Source: Gemmatimonadota bacterium
Lineage (GTDB): Bacteria > Gemmatimonadota > Gemmatimonadetes > Gemmatimonadales > Gemmatimonadaceae
Direction of reading: 5' to 3'
NCBI GenBank assembly: GCA_016794735.1
Contig: JAEUJK010000230.1
Span: 1-10,895 of the forward strand
Length of the DNA stretch: 10,895 bases
Shown: one piece after another, positions 1-5,994 of the stretch
Position numbering within the stretch: position 1 is the first letter of the stretch
How the letters are laid out: each line of letters begins with the position of its first letter
The notes under the pieces: generated by a model
What the model was told of the DNA's origin: nothing
The model's database searches: none
Seen by the model: only the letters and a program-made list of their open reading frames with translations
Position numbers and translations under genes: made by a program

Positions 1-267
1 TACGGCGGCGAGGTGCACGAGCTGGCCGGGCGCACGGCCAGCCCGGCGATCAAGAAGGCCAACGCCGAGGGACAGGCAACGAACGAGGTGGCGTTCAAGG
101 TGACGGCCGCCCGCACGTCGTGCCTGATCAACGGCACCGAGGTCTGGGGTTACGCCAGCAAGGACCTGGTCGGCCCCGGCAAGCTGGTCTCCACCGACGG
201 CGTCGTCGGGATCCGGGTGAACCACAACCTCGACATCCACGTCGCCGGGTTCGCGTTAGGCAAGTAG
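1..267 (+). CDS. C-terminal fragment of a LamG/DUF1080-like beta-sandwich protein (tentative)
   Basis: The gene enters from the left edge already open in frame 1 and ends with TAG at 265-267, so only the last 88 residues are visible. The GTG at 13 lies inside the reading frame and is probably not the true start. The visible part alternates short polar turns with beta-strand-like stretches. It has an INGTEVW strand (window residues about 41-47) and ends with STDGVVGIRVNH followed by DIHVAGFALGK. The pattern 'loop, DG-x-VGIRV, short strand, V-x-F' resembles the last strands of concanavalin-like/DUF1080 beta-sandwich proteins, which often bind or cleave sugars. No catalytic residues can be judged from this fragment. 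The third-last codon is a rare TTA leucine codon within GCGTTAGGC. The gene converges on the deacetylase gene, with a hairpin in the 53-bp gap. I am sure it is coding; the family assignment is a tentative inference. Confidence 0.6.
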   Translation, partial: YGGEVHELAGRTASPAIKKANAEGQATNEVAFKVTAARTSCLINGTEVWGYASKDLVGPGKLVSTDGVVGIRVNHNLDIHVAGFALGK

Positions 268-282
268 CGCGCGTGGGTTCCC

Positions 283-316
283 CATCGGGCACTGGCGTCG
301 GCACCGGTGCCCGATG
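283..316. terminator. Perfect 10-bp inverted repeat between convergent genes, likely bidirectional terminator
   Basis: The arm CATCGGGCAC (283-292) is exactly complementary to GTGCCCGATG (307-316), leaving a 14-nt loop. It sits in the 53-bp gap between a + strand gene ending at 267 and a - strand gene ending at 321, where a shared terminator is expected. No T-run follows on either strand, so it is not a textbook intrinsic terminator. An alternative fold is the palindrome GCACCGGTGC at 301-310. The inverted repeat is seen directly; the terminator role is inferred from position. Confidence 0.6.
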
Positions 317-320
317 CGAC

Positions 321-1238
321 CTAACGCAGGGGAGACGCCAGCAGGTCGCGTGCGACGCGCACCGTGCGCACGTGGGCCTCGACCGTGGTCGCGATGTCGT
401 GCCCGTACCCGCCGGCGATCGTGATCGTCACCGGGATGCCGACGTCGCGGCACGACGCCAGCACGAGGTGGTCGCGCTGCGCCAGGCCGTCGTGTGAGAG
501 CGCCAGGCGGCCCAAACGATCACCCACGTGGGGGTCGGCGCCCGCGAGGTAGAACACGAGGTCGGGCCGCGCCCGCACCAGGACCCCGGGCAGGTGCCTG
601 CCTAACGCCTCCAGGTACTCGGCGTCGCCGGTGCCGTCGTCCAGCTCGACGTCGACCGTGCCCGCCACCTTGCGGAACGGGTAGTTGCGCCCGCCGTGCA
701 TGCTGAAGGTCACCACGTCGGGGTCCTCGCCGAAGATCGCGTGCGTCCCGTTTCCCTGGTGCACATCCAGGTCGATGATCGCGACGCGTCGCACGCGCCC
801 CGCCGCCTGCAGGACCCGCGTCGCCACCGCCACGTCGTTGAAGACGCAGAACCCCTCGCCGTGATCCGCGAAGGCGTGGTGCGTGCCCCCGGCGAGGTTC
901 ATGGCGATCCCGGCGTCGAGCGCGTGACGCGCGGCCGCGAGGGTTCCACCGACCGCACGCAGCGATCGCTCGACGAGGGCCGGGGACCACGGAAAGCCGA
1001 TGCGCCGCTCCTCGCTGGCGCTCAGCGTGCCAGCCAGGATACGGTCGACATACCCGGGATCGTGAACCCGCTCCAGGTCCGCACGGCTCGCGCGCTCCGG
1101 CTCGTGCAGCCTCCCAGTGCCCACCAGCCCCTCGGCGGCCACCCGGTCGCGGAGCAGGGTGTACTTGGCGATGGGGAAGCGGTGCCCCTCGGGGAGGGGG
1201 ATTTCGTACCGGGCGGAGGTCCAGCAGTGGAGGGGCAC
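321..1238 (-). CDS. Histone deacetylase family (class IV-like) zinc deacetylase
   Basis: A 305-residue protein, the usual length for a single arginase/deacetylase-fold domain. Such enzymes remove acetyl groups from lysine side chains or small amines in the cytoplasm, using a zinc ion. All active-site elements are present: the His pair H120-H121 in GGTHHAF, zinc ligands D158 and H160 in IIDLDVHQGNG, the third ligand D235 in LAGADPH, and the transition-state tyrosine Y278 in AGGYGHD. The opening PLPEGHRFPIAKY and the HGGRNYPFRK segment match the class IV (HDAC11-like) bacterial group better than AcuC or acetylpolyamine amidohydrolases. The start is GTG (1236-1238). An in-frame TAG at 1266-1268 lies upstream with no other start between, so this is the longest possible form. 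The stop TAG lies inside CGTTAGG. No clear Shine-Dalgarno sequence is seen. It diverges from the HEAT gene across 101 bp. The family is clear; the substrate is unknown. Confidence 0.93.
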   Translation of the reverse strand: MPLHCWTSARYEIPLPEGHRFPIAKYTLLRDRVAAEGLVGTGRLHEPERASRADLERVHDPGYVDRILAGTLSASEERRIGFPWSPALVERSLRAVGGTLAAARHALDAGIAMNLAGGTHHAFADHGEGFCVFNDVAVATRVLQAAGRVRRVAIIDLDVHQGNGTHAIFGEDPDVVTFSMHGGRNYPFRKVAGTVDVELDDGTGDAEYLEALGRHLPGVLVRARPDLVFYLAGADPHVGDRLGRLALSHDGLAQRDHLVLASCRDVGIPVTITIAGGYGHDIATTVEAHVRTVRVARDLLASPLR

Positions 1239-1339
1239 GGCGGCGGCTGGTGAGGCGTCCCCATCCTAACGCCCGCACCCCGGTCGCGGCGTTTCCTCAG
1301 CGGTAAGCCGGGCGTCATTCAGGTGTCCCTCTCCCAGCC

Positions 1340-2968
1340 ATGACGGAGCAGAATCCCTCGAATCCCGCCTTCACGGGCGAACTGGCGCACCTGGTGTGGT
1401 TGCTGGTCTATCGGCCGACCCACCTGGACTCCCAAAAGGGGGCGCTGCGCCGCGCGCTCGCCCTCGCCCTCGAAGAGGGATGCCGGGTCGGGCAGGTGGA
1501 CGTGGCACGGTCGGCGGCGGAACTGAGCAACGCCGAGCCGCGCCCCGATGACTTCCTCTGGCTGACGGAGCTGGCCGCGCGCATGAGCGCGCACGCCGTG
1601 AGGGCAATCGACGTTCACCAGGGCGCCCGCGCCGTGGACCTGCTGGGCCTGGCCCGAGCGCTTGCCGCGGCCGGTGCCCACGACGAAGGGCGCTCGTTCG
1701 ACGCCGAGATCATGTCATTGGCCCCGACGACCCTGTCGGTGCACCTCGGGCGCACCGGGTTCGTCCGGACGCCGACGCCGCCGGGCGGCATGCGCCCGAT
1801 CGGGCTCCGGCCGAGCGCCACCCCGCCGATGGGTCAGGTTCCTGTCGCCGATGCGATCGCCGAGCGCGGCCCGCGTTCGGCTCTGGAGACACCGATGGCG
1901 CTGCGGCGGCCCACGCCGGAGGCAGCCGTTCGCATCATCCAGGACGCGATCATGCCGCCGAGCGGCGATAACGCGCACGACCTGGTCATGCGACTCCGCG
2001 GTGACCTCAGCCCGGATGCTGCCCCGCCGCTGCTCGACGAGATCGGCCGCATGCTGGAAGACGCGGCACGCGCCAACCGCTGGGAGCTGGTGATCGACGT
2101 GGCCACGAAGCTGTTGGAGCGCGAGGCCACGGTGAACCATCCCGATGTCCGGCGTGCGTTCGGCATCCAGTTCCGCCGCCTGGCCAAGCCGGGGAACATG
2201 CGGGGGATCATCGACCTGCTGGTGCACCGTCGGGAACTGCGCGACGACATCCACCGGTTCCTGCAGCGCCAGGGCGAGCCCGCGGCCGACCTGCTCGTGG
2301 AGATGCTCGTGGCCGCCGAAAGTGCGCCGGCACGCCGCGCCTATCGCGATGCGATCCTGAAGTGCCCGAGCGCCATCGAGCCGTTGATGCACCTGCTGCG
2401 TGACCATCGCTGGTTTGTCGTGCGCAATGCGGCGGAACTCCTCGGCGAGCTCAATGCCACCGAGGCGGACCAGGAGCTGATCAACACGTCGCGGCATTCC
2501 GACGCGCGGGTGCGCCGCGCGGCGACGCTCGCATTGATCCGGCTGGGCACGCCGCGGGCGATGCACACGATGCTCCATGCGTTGCGCGACGAGGAGGCTT
2601 CGGTCCGGCAGCGGGCCGCCAGCGGGCTCGCCGCGACGCAACACAACCCACGGGCTGCAGGCGCGCTCCTCGCCGCGCTCGACGCCGAGGAAGATGCCGA
2701 CGTCATCACGGCCATCCTCGGCGCCATGGGGCACCATGCCACGCCGGAGGTGATGGCGCGCCTGGTGAAGGAAAGCTCGGCGGGTTCGATCCTCCGCCGC
2801 CGCGCCCCGGGCCGCCGGATCGCGGCCATCGCCGGCCTGGGTGAGGCGGGGACCGCGGAGGCTCTCGCGCAGCTCAAGACGCTGGCGGGCGACAAGGACC
2901 GCGGGGTCCGCGAGGCGGCGGAGCGAGCGCTCGCCGCCTCCGCGGTGGGTGCTACTTCGCTCGCGTGA
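1340..2968 (+). CDS. HEAT-repeat protein with unrecognised N-terminal domain
   Basis: A 542-residue protein with no signal peptide and no membrane helix, so probably cytoplasmic. Residues 1-135 form a helical N-terminal region that I do not recognise. Residues 140-195 are a Pro/Gly/Arg-rich linker (for example FVRTPTPPGGMRPIG). From about 205 on it is helical. Residues about 340-535 are a run of HEAT/PBS-lyase-type repeats with characteristic pieces such as VRNAAELLGEL, VRRAATLALIRLG, VRQRAASGLAAT and VREAAERALA. HEAT repeats form a curved scaffold for protein binding, so a role in assembly or signalling is plausible, but no partner is visible. The ATG at 1340 is preceded only by a weak AGGTG about 15 nt upstream. 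The gene stands alone. Its last 17 bp overlap the end of the opposing serine hydrolase gene. A strong hairpin (2908-2945) lies inside its final codons. Confidence 0.88.
   Translation: MTEQNPSNPAFTGELAHLVWLLVYRPTHLDSQKGALRRALALALEEGCRVGQVDVARSAAELSNAEPRPDDFLWLTELAARMSAHAVRAIDVHQGARAVDLLGLARALAAAGAHDEGRSFDAEIMSLAPTTLSVHLGRTGFVRTPTPPGGMRPIGLRPSATPPMGQVPVADAIAERGPRSALETPMALRRPTPEAAVRIIQDAIMPPSGDNAHDLVMRLRGDLSPDAAPPLLDEIGRMLEDAARANRWELVIDVATKLLEREATVNHPDVRRAFGIQFRRLAKPGNMRGIIDLLVHRRELRDDIHRFLQRQGEPAADLLVEMLVAAESAPARRAYRDAILKCPSAIEPLMHLLRDHRWFVVRNAAELLGELNATEADQELINTSRHSDARVRRAATLALIRLGTPRAMHTMLHALRDEEASVRQRAASGLAATQHNPRAAGALLAALDAEEDADVITAILGAMGHHATPEVMARLVKESSAGSILRRRAPGRRIAAIAGLGEAGTAEALAQLKTLAGDKDRGVREAAERALAASAVGATSLA
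2908..2945 (-). terminator. Long imperfect hairpin just past the serine hydrolase stop, inside the HEAT gene
   Basis: GAGGCGGCG (2912-2920) pairs with CGCCGCCTC (2932-2940). AGC/GCT (2922-2924 with 2929-2931) pairs inside it, leaving a 4-nt loop. CCGC/GCGG (2908-2911 with 2942-2945) pairs outside, with one bulged base on each side of the main stem. That gives about 16 bp. On the - strand it begins 6 nt after the TAG of the serine hydrolase gene (2952), a good place for its terminator. On the + strand it is coding sequence of the HEAT gene. There is no T-run. Ala/Arg/Glu-rich coding in GC-rich DNA can form such stems by chance, so the role is uncertain. Confidence 0.4.
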
Positions 2969-4370
2969 GGATCGAATAGCCGTAGGAGGCGTCGATCCGC
3001 AGTTCGCTGGCGTTGGCGCCGGCCATCGTGAAGACGTAGTGGGTCTCGTCGTCGGCCCAGGTCCCGCCACCGAGGTAGACCAGGGTGACCGGCTTGGGTT
3101 CGGGGCCGGACATCACCACGTTGCGATCAGCGCCTGCGCGGACGACCGGCTTGCCGCCCTCGATGGTCACCTTGGCGCGCATCGTCTGTCCGCGTGAAAC
3201 GCCGACGTATTCCCCGGCGAGCGCGTTGAGGTCGCCGCTGTACGTCTCGGTCTTTGGCTCGCCGCGCCCGAGGATGCTCATCGCCACATCGACGGCGAAT
3301 CCGTCGGGGGCCATCGGTCCGGCGGTGTTGATCAGCACGACCACGGTGAGGGAATCGTCCGGGTAGTAGTGCGACGCGGACAGGAAGCCGTTGATCCCGC
3401 CGCCGTGTTCGATGAGGCGATGCCCGCCCACGTTGCGGAGCGCGAGCCCCGTTCCGTACCGGAGCTTGGTCCCGTCATTCAGGACCCCCGGGGTGATCAT
3501 CTCCGTGTAGGACGCCGGGGAGAGCACCTGTCCGTTGTGCAGCGCGCGGTTCCAGGCGACCAGGTCACGCACCGAGGCGCAGAGGGAGCCCGCGGCGTAC
3601 GGCCACGTGTGCACGAGGAATCCCTTGTGGTGCAGCGCACTATCCGGCCCGTAGTCATACCCCTTCACCTTCTTCTTCATGACGTTCTTCTCCGAGCAGT
3701 AGGCCGAGCTGGGCATGCCCGCCTTCTCGAAGAGGTTCTTCTTGACGTAGTCGGCATATGACATGCCGGACAGCTTCTCGATGATCAACCCCGCAAGGAA
3801 ATAGGCAGAGTTGTTGTAGACCTCCAGCGCCCCCGGCTCGAACTCGAACTTCTCCCTGCTGAACGCGGCCACCAGCGAGTCCTTCGGCAGGTCGCGGGTC
3901 ATCATCTGTCCGAACACCGCCATCTCGGTGTACCCCTTGATCCCCGACGTGTGGTCGAGCAGGCGGCGGATGGACACCTTGCGCCCCTGCATCGGGTAAT
4001 CAGGCAGGTGCTTCGAGAGGTCGTCATCGAGCGACAGCTTGCCGGCGTCACGGAGCTGCATGATGGCCGCCGCCGTGAACTGCTTGGTCACCGACCCGAT
4101 CTCGTAGATGGCGCCGTCGGGCGTCGGGACCTCGAGCTCGAGGTCGGCCGACCCGTAGCCCTTCATCACGACGGTGTCATTGCCCTTCATGACCCCGATG
4201 GAGAACCCGGCGACCTGGCCGGTGGCGAGTCGGGCGGCGGCGATCGAGTCGATGCGCTGCGCGAGGGGGTTGGCCGAACCCGAGGTCGCGGTGCCAGCAC
4301 CCTGGCACGCGGCGACGAGGGTGGCCAACGCCGCGAGGCGCGCCGCAGCGCGCCGGGAGTGGTGATGCAT
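2952..4370 (-). CDS. Beta-lactamase-family (class C-like) serine hydrolase lipoprotein
   Basis: A 472-residue exported hydrolase. The N-terminus has basic residues, a hydrophobic stretch and a lipobox VAAC with Cys22, indicating a membrane-anchored lipoprotein on the periplasmic side. The beta-lactamase/transpeptidase fold (about 35-370) carries the nucleophile motif S93-V-T-K96, the tyrosine motif Y185-N-N187 and H322-G-G324 in place of the KTG triad. This is the pattern of Pfam Beta-lactamase (PF00144) enzymes, which include esterases, D-amino peptidases and penicillin-binding-protein relatives. Residues about 380-472 form a beta-rich C-terminal domain like those often attached to this family (DUF3471-type). 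Real beta-lactam resistance should not be assumed. The start ATG lies 23 bp after the stop of the M42 peptidase, which suggests co-transcription. No Shine-Dalgarno sequence is visible. The 3' end overlaps the HEAT gene by 17 bp. Confidence 0.92.
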   Translation of the reverse strand: MHHHSRRAAARLAALATLVAACQGAGTATSGSANPLAQRIDSIAAARLATGQVAGFSIGVMKGNDTVVMKGYGSADLELEVPTPDGAIYEIGSVTKQFTAAAIMQLRDAGKLSLDDDLSKHLPDYPMQGRKVSIRRLLDHTSGIKGYTEMAVFGQMMTRDLPKDSLVAAFSREKFEFEPGALEVYNNSAYFLAGLIIEKLSGMSYADYVKKNLFEKAGMPSSAYCSEKNVMKKKVKGYDYGPDSALHHKGFLVHTWPYAAGSLCASVRDLVAWNRALHNGQVLSPASYTEMITPGVLNDGTKLRYGTGLALRNVGGHRLIEHGGGINGFLSASHYYPDDSLTVVVLINTAGPMAPDGFAVDVAMSILGRGEPKTETYSGDLNALAGEYVGVSRGQTMRAKVTIEGGKPVVRAGADRNVVMSGPEPKPVTLVYLGGGTWADDETHYVFTMAGANASELRIDASYGYSILTRAK

Positions 4371-4393
4371 GAGGAACGAGTGGTGGAGGGAGG

Positions 4394-5461
4394 CTACCGA
4401 GCGGCGAAGTCTGTCGCCCGCGTCACGTGGCGGCAGGTGTCGGCGATCAAGGTAGCGGCGCGATCCACGTCGTCCAGACTCACCATCTCGTTCGGTGAGT
4501 GCATGTAGCGATTGGGAATCGAGACCAGGCCGGTCGCGACGCCCTCGCGTGCAATGTGAATGAAATCTGCGTCGGTCGCCGTGTCGCGCCCGACGGCGTG
4601 CACGGAGACCGGGATCTCGAGGGCAGCGGCACGATCGCGCAGCAGCCCGAACACCACGGGGGAGATCACCGAACCCCGGGCGAGCACCGGGCCACCGCCA
4701 AGGGTGTGGTCCCCATGCTCCTTCTTCTCCACGCCCGGGTGGTCGGTCGCGAAGGTGACGTCCACCGCGATGGCCATCACCGGCGCCAACCGATTGGCGG
4801 CGACGAGCGCACCGCCGCCGTGGTACGCGATCTCCTCCTGCGCCGTGGCAACGGCCACGACACGCGCCTCGCCCGGGTTCGCCCCATACCGCCGCAGCGC
4901 TTCGGCGACGACAAATGCCCCGATCCGGTTGTCGATCGCGCGCGAGACGAGTCGGTTGTTGGGCAGCTCGATGGCGCGGCCGTCGATCACCCCAGCGTCA
5001 CCCACCTGCACGAGCTTGAGCGCATCGGCCTTGGACGACGCCCCGATGTCGACCCAGAGGTCGGTCACCTTGGAGGCCTTCTCGCGTTCATCGGGCTTCA
5101 TCACGTGCACCGGCTTCTTCCCGACGACGCCCAGGACGGGCCCGTTGGCGGAAAGGAACCGGATGCGCTGGCCGACGAGCACCTGCGGATCCCACCCACC
5201 GATCGGGGAGATGTAGACCAGGCCGCCGTCGTCGACCCAAGTGATGATGATCCCGATCTCGTCGATGTGGCCGGCCAGCATGATCGTCGGGCCACCCCCA
5301 CCCTCGACCACCGCCAGGCTGTTCCCCATGACGTCCGCGCTGACGGTCGCCACGTCGGCGATCCCTTCGCGCCACACGCGGGCCGCCGCCCCCTCGAAGC
5401 CGGAGGGGCCGGGGGTGTCGAGGAGTCGCTTGAGGAACTCGAGGGAACTGGCTGCGAACAT
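4394..5461 (-). CDS. M42 family metallo-aminopeptidase (FrvX/glutamyl aminopeptidase-like)
   Basis: A 355-residue protein, standard for M42, with no signal peptide, so cytoplasmic. M42 enzymes form large tetrahedral (TET) dodecamers that trim amino acids from short peptides using two metal ions. All expected residues are present: H65 and D67 in AGHIDEIG, bridging D177 in RAIDNRIG, general base E209 and ligand E210 in TAQEE, D234 in AVDVTFATDHP, and H321 in RYMHSPNE. After the EE pair the sequence reads IAYHGGG, where I would expect something close to VGLRGA, so it is a divergent subgroup. Substrate preference cannot be read from sequence; the family also includes proteins labelled endoglucanase M, but peptidase is more likely. 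The ATG at 5459-5461 is the first start that gives a normal M42 N-terminus. No Shine-Dalgarno sequence is visible. It lies 23 bp upstream of the serine hydrolase gene. Confidence 0.94.
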   Translation of the reverse strand: MFAASSLEFLKRLLDTPGPSGFEGAAARVWREGIADVATVSADVMGNSLAVVEGGGGPTIMLAGHIDEIGIIITWVDDGGLVYISPIGGWDPQVLVGQRIRFLSANGPVLGVVGKKPVHVMKPDEREKASKVTDLWVDIGASSKADALKLVQVGDAGVIDGRAIELPNNRLVSRAIDNRIGAFVVAEALRRYGANPGEARVVAVATAQEEIAYHGGGALVAANRLAPVMAIAVDVTFATDHPGVEKKEHGDHTLGGGPVLARGSVISPVVFGLLRDRAAALEIPVSVHAVGRDTATDADFIHIAREGVATGLVSIPNRYMHSPNEMVSLDDVDRAATLIADTCRHVTRATDFAAR

Positions 5462-5608
5462 GTGCGGGAGGACCGGTCAGACGAGGGAAGGGAGAGCCGG
5501 GCGGAGGCCGGCGGGGAGCCACGCGCGAAGAATACCGGCCGGCAACACAGCTCCGTCACAGGGACGATGGTCCCGGAAGGGAGGTAATCGGGGCGACCCC
5601 CCGGCAGG
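5462..5608 (-). other. 147-bp intergenic gap with two short hairpins
   Basis: This gap separates the four-helix membrane protein (stop at 5609) from the M42 gene (start at 5461) on the - strand. Just past the membrane-protein stop is a small G4/C4 stem (5590-5593 with 5597-5600, loop CGA). Further on is GGGAC-GATG-GTCCC (5561-5574, 5-bp perfect stem). Either could be a weak terminator or RNA processing site, and the gap is large enough to hold a separate promoter for the M42 and serine hydrolase genes. I cannot find a convincing -35/-10 pair. No open frame here looks like a gene. Confidence 0.3.
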
Positions 5609-5980
5609 CTAGCTTCGCGGTGCCGGGAAGGCCATGAAGGTGATCAGGAGAAAGAGGAGGCCGGGGATGTACCAGACCGGCGAGCCCCCGAGGAACCAGG
5701 TGACGGCGCCAAAGAGGGCGACCATCTCGCCCAGGGCCCAACCGATGATGGACCAGGTCTGCCGGTGGGTGGGCGCTTCGGATTGGTGGAAGCGTTGCAA
5801 GGCGAAGGCGGCGCCGCCAATCGCGACGACCCACAGCCCCTGACCAATCCACCGCAGTTGGCGCAACTGCTCGGCGGAAACGGTCGGGGCATCGGGGGAC
5901 AACCGCGACACATACACGACGGCCCCGAACAGCAGGACGCCGAGCAGCATGGCGAAGCGGATGGTGAGGGTGGGAGACAT
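5609..5980 (-). CDS. Small four-helix membrane protein of unknown function
   Basis: I do not recognise the family. From the ATG at 5978-5980 it is 123 residues with four hydrophobic segments: about 6-26 (AMLLGVLLFGAVVYV), 46-68 (GLWVVAIGGAAFAL), 75-98 (IIGWALGEMVALFGAVTWFL) and 102-119 (PGLLFLLITFMAF). An acidic/polar loop carrying APTVSAEQLRQLRW lies between helices 1 and 2. The size and helix pairing suggest an inner-membrane protein made of two helical hairpins. The start was chosen because hydrophobicity begins there and it leaves a 14-bp gap after the amidohydrolase stop. A longer form of 143 residues, starting at 6040, would overlap that gene and adds a glycine/arginine-rich tail with no domain character. 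The close spacing implies transcription with the amidohydrolase. No Shine-Dalgarno sequence is visible. Confidence 0.72.
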   Translation of the reverse strand: MSPTLTIRFAMLLGVLLFGAVVYVSRLSPDAPTVSAEQLRQLRWIGQGLWVVAIGGAAFALQRFHQSEAPTHRQTWSIIGWALGEMVALFGAVTWFLGGSPVWYIPGLLFLLITFMAFPAPRS

Positions 5981-5994
5981 GGGCGCTCGATGGC

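Noticed and set aside
1715..3070. 451-codon open frame on the - strand opposite the HEAT gene
   Set aside because: Its protein is rich in Arg, His, Asp and Gly without domains, and the + strand frame has clear HEAT repeats. GC-rich third positions keep the opposite frame open.
2952..4370. A beta-lactam resistance gene
   Set aside because: The SVTK, YNN and HGG motifs show only the broad serine hydrolase family, which is mostly not beta-lactamase. Its lipoprotein form and extra C-terminal domain argue against a dedicated resistance enzyme.
4499..5587. 362-codon + strand open frame opposite the M42 peptidase
   Set aside because: The - strand carries all M42 catalytic residues. The + strand product is low-complexity His/Asp/Arg-rich sequence with no recognisable fold.
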